NCBI GenBank assembly: GCA_015520245.1
Contig: WAQM01000100.1
Location: 1-6,788 of the forward strand
From: Pyrodictiaceae archaeon
GTDB lineage: Archaea > Thermoproteota > Thermoprotei_A > Sulfolobales > Pyrodictiaceae
Direction: 5' to 3'
Length of the DNA stretch: 6,788 bases
Position 1 is the stretch's first letter, and each line of letters starts with the position of its first letter. Shown here piece by piece: positions 1 to 5,783 of the stretch. Position numbers and translations under genes: made by a program. A model generated the notes under the pieces. That model searched no databases. It saw nothing but the letters and a program-made list of their open reading frames with translations, and had not been told where the DNA came from.

Positions 1-1732
1 GCCTCGAGGCTAGGACGGCCAGCGCGGCGGCCGCCACATCGGATACCGTGATCACGCCGCGGTACCTGTTCGCGTCGGAGACCACGACCGCGTACTCGGC
101 GTCGTGGCTTACGAGCTGCTCGGCCACGTACGCTATGTCGTCGTCCTCGTGGACCACGGGCGGCCTGCGCAGGGGTGCCTCCGAGAGCGGGGTGCGGGGC
201 GGGCGCTCGAGGAGCAGGCCTATGAGGCTGGCGTCGACCACGCCGGCAAGCCTGCCGTCGTCGTCGACCACGGGCACTATGTGCTGGTGCCTCTCGACCA
301 TGAGGTGCACCGCCCTCTCCACCGGGTCGCTCAGCCTGAGCGGCGTGTAGCTAGCGTCGACTATCTCCCTGGCCTTGACCAGCCTGGCCTCGGGCGTGCG
401 CAGGAGCTCGTCCAGCACCAGCTCTAGGCTGGCTATCTCCGGCCTCGGCCGGTGGTGCATCTGCGACTCGTAGATGCTCACGTTGCCGGTCAGCTCCCTG
501 GCGACGAGCGAGGCTATAAGCGCGGGGACCAGGAGGTGGTAGCTGCCGCTCATCTCGGCGACCATGACCGATGTGGCCAGCGGGGTCTTGGACGCGGCGG
601 CGAAGAAGGCGGCCATACCGAGGTAGGAGTAGGCCACGGGCGGCACGGGGCTGTGGCCCGCCACCATGAGGCCGTAGGAGTAGCCGAGGAGGGCGCCGAC
701 CACTATGCTCGGCGCGAAGACCCCGCCGCTGCCCCCGCTGCCTATGGAGAACGACGTGGCGACCATCTTCGCTAGCGCCAGGCAGAGCAGCACAGCCGCG
801 GCCTCCTCGCCAGCGGCGACCGTCGAGGGGTCCTCCAGGAACGATGCGAGGAGGGCCCTGCCGGAGCCCAGCGCCTGGGGGAATGCGGCGCCCACGGCGC
901 CGGCGAGGAGGCCGCCCACGAGCGGCTTGAGGGGGCGGTGGCGCAGCCTGGCCTCGAGCCTGCGGAACAGCCCGCTGAGCTTATTGAACATCAGTACGTA
1001 CGCGAGGGCGAAGGGGGCCACGTAGACGCCGAGGAGCAGGTAGAACGCCAGGGACTCAACGCTGTAGAGGAGCGCCGGGTCAACGCTCATCCTGGGGAAT
1101 ACCTCAGCGTAGCCCCAGAGCGGCGCGGTCGCGGTGTAGGCGATCACCGACGATATTATCGCCGGTACGAGCGCGGGCGCCTCCAGGTCCCTCCGGTAGA
1201 GCACCTCCACGGCGAACAGCGCCGTGCCTATGGGCGCCCGGAAGATCGCGGAGAGGGCGCCCGCCATGCCGGCCACGAGCGCCGCACGCCTATCCCACAG
1301 CCCGAACCGCAGGAGCCTTGCGACGAGGCTGCCCAGGCCGCCGCCCATCTGGGCGCTGGGCCCCTCGACCCCTCCGCTGCCCCCGAAGCCTATCGTGAGG
1401 GCCGAGGCCACGGCCTTCACCAGCGGCACCTGGGGCCTCACGAGGCCGGCGCGCCTGTGGAACGCCATGACCACCGCGTCCGTGCCGTGGCCCTCGGCCT
1501 CGGGCGCGAACCTGTAGACCAGGAGGCCGCCGAGGAGCGCGCCCAGCGCCACGACGGCGGGGAGCAGCAGCCTGCGGGCCGGGTCTAGCTCCGAGGCGGC
1601 CAGCGAGAAGTCGCCGCGGTAGCCTCCGCCCAGCCCCAGCAGGGCCGCGGCCGCGTCAGTCACGGCGACGAGGAGCCAGTAGAACAGCGTGGCGAAGTAG
1701 CCGGAGACGACGCCTATGATGGCGCCCGCCAC
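1..1732 (-). CDS. ClC-family chloride channel/transporter with C-terminal CBS pair (partial, 3' end off window)
   Basis: Membrane protein that moves chloride or related anions; the paired cytosolic CBS domains probably sense adenine nucleotides or ionic conditions. Reading from the GTG at 1732, the ClC signatures appear in order: GHGTD at about residues 81-85 (the GSGIP position), GVEGP at 121-125 with the gating glutamate E123, AVEV at 174-177, GGVFAP ending at P341, and the anion-coordinating tyrosine Y421 before the cytosolic tail. Two CBS repeats follow, at roughly bases 215-385 and 1-170; the second has the typical pattern AEYAVVVSDANRYRGVITV. About 577 codons are present, so little is missing. 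Odd points: valine 177 replaces the proton-pathway glutamate (E203 of E. coli ClC), and the start is uncertain. GTG 1732 is the first canonical start, but coding-like sequence continues upstream to the in-frame TGA at 1805-1807. The gene is divergent from the nucleotidyltransferase. Family is certain; channel versus exchanger is not. Confidence 0.93.
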   Translation of the reverse strand, partial: MAGAIIGVVSGYFATLFYWLLVAVTDAAAALLGLGGGYRGDFSLAASELDPARRLLLPAVVALGALLGGLLVYRFAPEAEGHGTDAVVMAFHRRAGLVRPQVPLVKAVASALTIGFGGSGGVEGPSAQMGGGLGSLVARLLRFGLWDRRAALVAGMAGALSAIFRAPIGTALFAVEVLYRRDLEAPALVPAIISSVIAYTATAPLWGYAEVFPRMSVDPALLYSVESLAFYLLLGVYVAPFALAYVLMFNKLSGLFRRLEARLRHRPLKPLVGGLLAGAVGAAFPQALGSGRALLASFLEDPSTVAAGEEAAAVLLCLALAKMVATSFSIGSGGSGGVFAPSIVVGALLGYSYGLMVAGHSPVPPVAYSYLGMAAFFAAASKTPLATSVMVAEMSGSYHLLVPALIASLVARELTGNVSIYESQMHHRPRPEIASLELVLDELLRTPEARLVKAREIVDASYTPLRLSDPVERAVHLMVERHQHIVPVVDDDGRLAGVVDASLIGLLLERPPRTPLSEAPLRRPPVVHEDDDIAYVAEQLVSHDAEYAVVVSDANRYRGVITVSDVAAAALAVLASR

Positions 1733-1823
1733 GAGCCAGCGCTCGAAGTATGCGAGCCTCTCAACGACCCGGGCCAGGCCGATCCGCCCGCGCCTCGTGG
1801 CCTCTCACCCGGCGGCCGCACAC

Positions 1824-1830
1824 GATATCC
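1824..1830 (-). promoter_or_regulatory. Weak TATA-like element upstream of the ClC gene
   Basis: On the minus strand the spacer reads GGATATCG here, the most AT-rich stretch facing the ClC gene. A transcript starting about 25 bases downstream would begin near 1802, just after a GGGTGAG at 1810-1804 that resembles a Shine-Dalgarno core. This is inferred from position and composition only. Confidence 0.25.
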
Positions 1831-1861
1831 AGGTGGAGCGGTCACTCTCCGGCGGGATCGC

Positions 1862-1868
1862 CTAAAAC
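1862..1868 (+). promoter_or_regulatory. TATA-like element of the nucleotidyltransferase/radical SAM operon
   Basis: CCTAAAACGG is the only AT-rich run in the GC-rich spacer before the ATG at 1902. An archaeal TATA box here would place the transcript start near 1890, giving a leader of about ten bases. No strong Shine-Dalgarno sequence precedes the ATG, which fits a short or absent leader. The rest of the spacer 1805-1901 shows nothing else I can support. Confidence 0.45.
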
Positions 1869-1901
1869 GGGTTCCGCGCGGCGACGGCAAGGGTCCTGCC
1901 C

Positions 1902-2633
1902 ATGCCGCGGGAGAAGGTGGAGAGGCGGGGCGAGTACCGGGTCGTGGTCTACGACAGGGCCAGGTGGGAGCTGCTGAGGCGGCTGCGCGCCGAGGCGCTC
2001 CGGATAATGGAGCCGCTGGTGAGGGCGGGCTTCAGCCCCATAGTTCACGGCAGCATCGCGCGGGGGGACGTCAAGCCCACCAGCGATATAGACGTCTTCA
2101 TCCCTTACCCGGTGCCGTCCTACATGGTGGAGCTGGCGCTGGAGCGGGCCGGCGTGAGGGTGTACTACAAGCTGGTGGTTCAGGCGACCCCCCATAGCAC
2201 GCCGAAGGCCTACCTGGTGCTGGACGAGGACGAGAGGAGGGTTGTGTCGTTCCCCCTCGCCAAGCTGGGAAAGACTGAGTACGAGTTCTACTACTTCGGC
2301 GGGGCGCTGGATTACACCGGGGTCCGGCGGGGCCTGCGCGTGCCGGGCGTCGACAAGAGGCTCGTCCTCATCGAGCCCACGCCGGAGGGTCACCGCGAGT
2401 CCCCCGTGATAGGGCGCGAGGCGGAGGTCGCACGCGTGGTCGGGGTCAGCGTCGACACGGTGCTGGAGAGGGTCCGCGTCCTGAGCCGGCGCGACGAGGT
2501 GGGGCGCACGGGCGTCTTCGTCAAGGTCGAGCTCGACGCGGGGGAGAGCATCGAGGGAGCCGTCAAGGAGCTTGCCTCGCGCAACCCGCTGTTCCGCCGC
2601 GCGCTCCTCGAGAGGGGGTCGCCGCTGGTTTGA
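1902..2633 (+). CDS. Predicted nucleotidyltransferase (minimal Pol beta-type fold)
   Basis: Soluble protein of 243 residues that probably transfers a nucleotidyl group; the acceptor is unknown. The family signature is clear: HGSIARGD at residues 49-56, the glycine-serine motif that holds the triphosphate, followed by SDIDVF at 61-66, whose D62 and D64 are the metal-binding pair. A third acidic metal ligand cannot be placed with confidence. The C-terminal part (about 165-240) contains a helix-turn-helix-like stretch around VARVVGVSVDTVLERVRVL, so it may bind nucleic acid or a partner protein. From memory it fits the archaeal COG2413-type predicted nucleotidyltransferases, which I could not verify. 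ATG 1902 is the first start and matches the expected N-terminal length. Its TGA overlaps the TTG start of the radical SAM gene by four bases, which implies an operon and a shared pathway. A toxin-antitoxin MNT role is less likely, because those proteins are much shorter and pair with HEPN proteins, and none is present here. Confidence 0.85.
   Translation: MPREKVERRGEYRVVVYDRARWELLRRLRAEALRIMEPLVRAGFSPIVHGSIARGDVKPTSDIDVFIPYPVPSYMVELALERAGVRVYYKLVVQATPHSTPKAYLVLDEDERRVVSFPLAKLGKTEYEFYYFGGALDYTGVRRGLRVPGVDKRLVLIEPTPEGHRESPVIGREAEVARVVGVSVDTVLERVRVLSRRDEVGRTGVFVKVELDAGESIEGAVKELASRNPLFRRALLERGSPLV
2613..2619 (+). promoter_or_regulatory. Ribosome binding site for the TTG-started radical SAM gene
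   Basis: AGGGGGT lies inside the end of the nucleotidyltransferase gene, ten bases before the TTG at 2630. It supports the TTG as a true start and argues for translational coupling within the TTGA overlap. Confidence 0.5.
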
Positions 2634-3637
2634 GGCCCGTCCACGTCGAGGGGGTCTACGCCTACGTGGGCGAGCTGCCCCCCGGCTGCAGGTACTGCGT
2701 GCGCGGCGTCAAGCTGGTCGTGTTCGTGACCGGGCTCTGCGACGACAGGTGCTTTTACTGCCCGGTGTCCCGCATCAAGCTGGGGAGGGACGTGGTCTTC
2801 GCGGACGAGGAGCCGGCGAGGAGCCTCTCGGACATCCTGGAGGAGGCGTTCAGGATAGGGGCCGAGGGCGCGAGCATTACGGGCGGCGACCCCCTCATAG
2901 CGCTGAGGAGGTCGGTGGCCGTGGTTAGGCTGCTCAAGCTGCACGGGGGCCCGGGCTTCCACGTACACCTCTACACCACCGGCCGCTACGCCACGAGCGA
3001 GGCGCTCCGAGCCCTCGAGGACGCCGGCCTGGACGAGATACGGTTCCACGTTCGGGGTCCCGAGGGCCTCCGGGCGGTCGAGAAGGCGGTCCGCGTGCGC
3101 AGGGACATGAGGGTGGGCGTGGAGGTTCCCGTGGCGCCCGATTCGGTGGAGGAGCTGAAGAGGCTGCTGGTCGAGCTCGACAGGATCGGTGTCGACTTCG
3201 TCAACCTCAACGAGCTGGAGGTGAGCCCGGACAACTACGAGAGCATCGTCATGAGGGGTTACCGGGTCCGGGGGTTCGTGGTCGAGGGCAGCTACGAGGC
3301 GGCGCTGGAGCTGGTCGCCTGGGCGTCGTCGAGGCTCAGGAGGCTCAGCGTCCACTTCTGCCCGGCCAGATTCAAGGACCGCGTCCAGACCCGCGCCCGG
3401 CTGCTGCGGAAGGCCGTGCGTACGCGCATGTGCTTCGAGGCGGTCAGGCCGGACGGCAGCGTCGCGACCATGGTCGTGAGGGGTGGGGCTGGCCTCCTCG
3501 ACGAATGCTGCGGCCTCGATCTCGGGAGCGCCGTGGCCGTGAGCCCCCTGTGCCCCGAGGCCCGCGGCCGCGCGGTCGAGCTGCAGCCCACCGCGTCGAG
3601 GCTATCGGACCTGGCTAGGGCGGCGGCCGTCGGCTGA
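2630..3637 (+). CDS. Radical SAM protein of the pyruvate formate-lyase activase-related archaeal group
   Basis: Iron-sulfur enzyme of 335 residues that should cleave S-adenosylmethionine to a 5'-deoxyadenosyl radical; the substrate is unknown. The CxxxCxxC cluster motif is C37, C41, C44 (CDDRCFYC). TGGDPL at 84-89 is the SAM-binding GGE-like motif with aspartate in place of glutamate. Alternating strands and helices to about residue 200 fit a partial TIM barrel. Outside the core there is a CxxC at C20 and C23 plus C244, C268, C293, C294 and C308, which could bind a second cluster. From memory it resembles the uncharacterised archaeal COG2108 proteins; the GCRYC lead-in before the main motif fits that group. 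Translation starts at a TTG overlapping the stop of the nucleotidyltransferase, so the two are probably made together. Family is secure; reaction unassigned. Confidence 0.92.
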   Translation: MRPVHVEGVYAYVGELPPGCRYCVRGVKLVVFVTGLCDDRCFYCPVSRIKLGRDVVFADEEPARSLSDILEEAFRIGAEGASITGGDPLIALRRSVAVVRLLKLHGGPGFHVHLYTTGRYATSEALRALEDAGLDEIRFHVRGPEGLRAVEKAVRVRRDMRVGVEVPVAPDSVEELKRLLVELDRIGVDFVNLNELEVSPDNYESIVMRGYRVRGFVVEGSYEAALELVAWASSRLRRLSVHFCPARFKDRVQTRARLLRKAVRTRMCFEAVRPDGSVATMVVRGGAGLLDECCGLDLGSAVAVSPLCPEARGRAVELQPTASRLSDLARAAAVG

Positions 3638-3644
3638 GGCCCGC

Positions 3645-3651
3645 ATTTTAG
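3645..3651 (+). promoter_or_regulatory. TATA-like element of the molybdopterin-domain gene
   Basis: ATTTTAG stands alone in a GC-rich spacer, flanked by short inverted arms CCCGC (3640-3644) and GCGGG (3653-3657). A start of transcription about 25 bases on, near 3673, leaves a leader of roughly 14 bases before the GTG at 3687. GGGGGCGCC follows at 3655-3663. It begins eight bases after the stop of the radical SAM gene, so the downstream gene probably has its own promoter. Confidence 0.45.
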
Positions 3652-3654
3652 GGC

Positions 3655-3663
3655 GGGGGCGCC
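3655..3663 (+). repeat. GGGGGCGCC copy 1 (spacer before the molybdopterin-domain gene)
   Basis: This nonamer is repeated in two other spacers, at 5751-5759 on the minus strand and 6293-6301 on the plus strand. Here it ends 23 bases before the GTG start. Confidence 0.6.
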
Positions 3664-3676
3664 GGCATGCGGGGCT

Positions 3677-3681
3677 GGGAG
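3677..3681 (+). promoter_or_regulatory. Ribosome binding site deciding the GTG start at 3687
   Basis: GGGAG lies five bases before the GTG at 3687. The ATG at 3667 is in another frame and ends after seven codons, so the GTG is the best start for the long reading frame. Confidence 0.5.
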
Positions 3682-3686
3682 CGGCT

Positions 3687-4652
3687 GTGATAGCCGAGGC
3701 TGCCGGCGTAGTCGTCCACGGGTGCCGGGCTTACGCTACGCCTCACCTCGGGAGGCTCCGGGTCAGGGCGGCCTTCGAGTGCACGGTGTCGGGGCGCCTG
3801 GCCTCCTGGGGGGATGCGTCGAGGGCGCTCGTCCCCCTCGTCGAGCGGCTGCTGGGCGTGGGCAGGCTAGCCGTGGCTGAGCTGAGGAGCGAGGGTCTGG
3901 CCCGGGGCTTCTACGTAGTCAACAAGGCGTGGCTCCGCGGGGCCGGGGTCGAGGTCGAGGTGAGGCTGGTGACGCTCGGCGACGGCAGGCCGCTCGTGAT
4001 GGCCGGGGCGCTCCGCGAGGGCCTGGAGCCACCGCCGGGCTGGTCTAGGGAGCTGGGCAGCCACATCGAGGGCCCGCTCGCCCCGGCTAAGCCGCTGGCG
4101 AGGCCTAGGGCGCTCCAGACCGCCGTCCCGAGCCCCGCGGTCTACATCGCCGAGGGCGAGGCCCCGGAGCACCCCGGCTCGCTCCGGGTGGTGGCGCCCG
4201 AGGGCGTGGTGCGCGTCGAGGTCGCCGACCTGCTCGAGCGGGCCGAGTGGCTGGAGCTGGAGTTCCACTGCGTCACCGGCTGGAGCCTCGGCCGCAGACG
4301 CTGGCTGGCGGTCAGGCTGAGGGACCTCGTCAAGCTGCCGGGCACCTGCTGGCTGCTCGCCGTCTCGTCGTCCGGCTACTCGGCGTCGATCCCCTGCTCG
4401 GTGGCCGACGAGGTGTACCTGGCGCTAGGCTACGAGGGCTCCAGGCTCGCCAGGGAGCGCGGGGGGCCGGTCAGGCTGCTGGCCCCGCCGCTCTTCGGGT
4501 GGAAGCACGTCAAGTGGCTGGCCGAGCTGCGCGTGACCGCGGGCTACGTCGACGGCTACTGGGAGGCGCTGGGTTACCACGAGAGGGGCCTGGTGGACAT
4601 GGAGGAGAGGTTCAAGGTGCGCAACCCGGAGCTAGAGACGGTCGGCATCTAG
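3687..4652 (+). CDS. Sulfite-oxidase-type molybdopterin domain protein with an unrecognised N-terminal domain
   Basis: Probable cytosolic molybdenum or tungsten oxidoreductase of 321 residues. The C-terminal part, about 150-321, matches the YedY/sulfite oxidase molybdopterin fold (COG2041-like). LEFHCVTGWS at 191-200 places C195 as the cysteine ligand of the metal, and FGWKHVKWL at 270-278 with GYWEALGYHERG at 290-301 are the conserved end of the domain. The first 145 residues are not recognised; they alternate predicted strands (LRVRAAFECTV at 24-34, VEVEVRLVTL at 88-97) with one helix around 44-57. There is no twin-arginine signal and no hydrophobic leader, unlike exported members of this family. 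Start is GTG 3687 with GGGAG upstream. It follows the radical SAM gene by 49 bp with its own TATA-like element, and its stop shares CTAG with Pelota. Substrate unknown. Domain assignment is firm; catalytic competence is inferred from the cysteine. Confidence 0.85.
   Translation: MIAEAAGVVVHGCRAYATPHLGRLRVRAAFECTVSGRLASWGDASRALVPLVERLLGVGRLAVAELRSEGLARGFYVVNKAWLRGAGVEVEVRLVTLGDGRPLVMAGALREGLEPPPGWSRELGSHIEGPLAPAKPLARPRALQTAVPSPAVYIAEGEAPEHPGSLRVVAPEGVVRVEVADLLERAEWLELEFHCVTGWSLGRRRWLAVRLRDLVKLPGTCWLLAVSSSGYSASIPCSVADEVYLALGYEGSRLARERGGPVRLLAPPLFGWKHVKWLAELRVTAGYVDGYWEALGYHERGLVDMEERFKVRNPELETVGI
4649..4652. other. CTAG carrying the stop codons of two convergent genes
   Basis: The plus-strand gene ends with TAG at 4650-4652 and Pelota ends on the minus strand with TAG at 4651-4649. 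The palindrome CTAG therefore holds both stops, and the coding regions overlap by four bases with no spacer for a terminator. Confidence 0.95.
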
Positions 4653-5725
4653 CCCTCGGGCCCGTAGGGCAGCCTGTACCTCAGCAGCGCGACGGCGCCG
4701 CCGAGCCCCCTCAGCCTCTCGCCGGCGGGGCTCGAGGAGGGCACGAATATCACGCGGGCCCCCGCCTCGTCGGCCCGCCTCAGCAGCCCGAGCACCCACT
4801 CCCGCTCCCCGCTGTCGTAGCTGTAAAGCAGGCTGTCAAGCACGGCTAGGACCTCGACGGCCCCTGCCTCCGCGGCCTGGGACAGGCGGTCCCGGCCGTA
4901 GGCGACCATCTCGGGGTCCTTGACCACGAGCTCCTCGAACTTCTCCATAACCTCCTCGGCCAGGAGCGCGGACACCTCCCTCGCCACCCTCCTGGCGACG
5001 CCGCGGCGGAGCGCCTCCTCGACTCCGGCCCGGCCGCCTACCGAGGCGTGCTCGACGTAGACCCGGAGGCCGCCCGCCTCCTCGGCGACCCTCTCGGCCA
5101 CCTCGCTCTTGAGGTCCCCGGGGCCCGCGACCACGATCGCGTCCGGCCTCTCGCGCTCTGCCGCCTGGACCACGGCCTTAGCGACCTCGGCCACGGCCCT
5201 CCTCAGCGCCTCCTCGCGGCCCGGGTCGTCCTTGCCGGGCAGCCGCAGGTAGCCCTCCGCCACGTAGTTCACGCCCTGGTCGCGCACCACCGCGACCGCG
5301 TACTCGTCGTAGTCCACGGCGGCCACGACAAGCGTCACGCCGAGCCTCTGGGACTCGATCCTCTCCAGCACCGACCTGGGCCAGCCCCGCGGCTTCGTGA
5401 CCTCGAGCTCGCTGCCCACCCCGATGCTTATGGTATGCCTCTTCCCCTTGACGCCGAACCTCTCGGGGCCCTCGACCACGATCCCCCGCACGCGCAGCCT
5501 GCTGGTGAAGGGCTGGAACTCAACCCCCTCGACGCTCACGGTCAGCACCATGGGCACCCTCGATGACCGCCCGCTGCCCCTGCTCCCGAACTTCACCTCC
5601 CTAACCGTGCGGGCCCGCACCAGGTCGCCCGGCTCTATCACCATCGAGAGCAGCCACAGGTCGTCGACGCTCTCCACCTGGAGCCTCAGCAGCCCCCGCT
5701 TGAGGTCCTTATAGAGCACCTTCAC
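4649..5725 (-). CDS. pelA: Archaeal Pelota (Dom34) ribosome rescue factor
   Basis: aPelota works in the cytoplasm with aEF1A-GTP and then ABCE1 to recognise stalled ribosomes and split them in no-go and non-stop decay. The protein is 358 residues, usual for the family. Domain 1, about 1-128, is the Sm-like fold that enters the A site, beginning KVLYKDLKRG and containing EPGDLVRARTVR. Domain 2, about 130-262, is eRF1-like with VVAGPGDLKSEV at 198-209 and EHASVGGRAGVEEAL at 225-239, and it lacks the GGQ of release factors, as expected. Domain 3, about 265-355, has YGRDRLSQAAEAGAVEVL at 276-293, the PSSSPAGERL segment at 329-338 and the LGGAVALLRY end at 341-350. The start is GTG at 5725, about 38 bases from the centre of a TATA-like TTATTA. 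It is divergent from rimI and convergent with the molybdopterin gene. Confidence 0.95.
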   Translation of the reverse strand: MKVLYKDLKRGLLRLQVESVDDLWLLSMVIEPGDLVRARTVREVKFGSRGSGRSSRVPMVLTVSVEGVEFQPFTSRLRVRGIVVEGPERFGVKGKRHTISIGVGSELEVTKPRGWPRSVLERIESQRLGVTLVVAAVDYDEYAVAVVRDQGVNYVAEGYLRLPGKDDPGREEALRRAVAEVAKAVVQAAERERPDAIVVAGPGDLKSEVAERVAEEAGGLRVYVEHASVGGRAGVEEALRRGVARRVAREVSALLAEEVMEKFEELVVKDPEMVAYGRDRLSQAAEAGAVEVLAVLDSLLYSYDSGEREWVLGLLRRADEAGARVIFVPSSSPAGERLRGLGGAVALLRYRLPYGPEG

Positions 5726-5750
5726 GCCGCTCGCCTGGGGGCGGCCGGGC

Positions 5751-5759
5751 GGCGCCCCC
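5751..5759 (-). repeat. GGGGGCGCC copy 2 (Pelota promoter)
   Basis: On the minus strand the nonamer directly follows TTATTA and ends 25 bases before the Pelota start. This is almost the arrangement of copy 1 upstream of the molybdopterin-domain gene. Confidence 0.6.
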
Positions 5760-5773
5760 TAATAACGGGGCGC
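5752..5773. promoter_or_regulatory. Shared Pelota/RimI promoter island with inverted GC arms
   Basis: The octamer CTAATAAC (5759-5766) is the only AT-rich stretch between the divergent genes and sits between perfect 7-bp arms, GCGCCCC at 5752-5758 and GGGGCGC at 5767-5773. On the minus strand it reads TTATTAG, about 38 bases from the Pelota GTG, which allows a leader near 13 bases. On the plus strand TAATAA is about 21 bases from the RimI TTG, which would make that mRNA essentially leaderless. Use by both genes is inferred. Confidence 0.5.
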
Positions 5774-5783
5774 GGGGCCGGTC

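Noticed and set aside
104..1588. Long open frames on the plus strand opposite the ClC gene, for example at 104-427 and 938-1588
   Set aside because: Their translations are low in hydrophobic order and rich in Arg, Gly, Ala and His, as expected for antisense reading of GC-rich DNA, while the minus strand encodes a full ClC protein with CBS domains.
1902..2633. Nucleotidyltransferase as the antitoxin half of a HEPN/MNT toxin-antitoxin pair
   Set aside because: At 243 residues it is much longer than typical MNT antitoxins, and the coupled partner is a radical SAM enzyme, not a HEPN protein.
1842..3355. Minus-strand open frames at 1842-2393 and 2390-3355 opposite the nucleotidyltransferase and radical SAM genes
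   Set aside because: They are antisense shadows; the plus-strand proteins carry recognisable catalytic motifs and the minus-strand ones carry none.
3640..3657. CCCGC-ATTTTAGG-GCGGG as a transcription terminator of the radical SAM gene
   Set aside because: The stem is only 5 bp and is not followed by a T tract, which is the main archaeal termination signal. The AT-rich loop fits a TATA-like element better.
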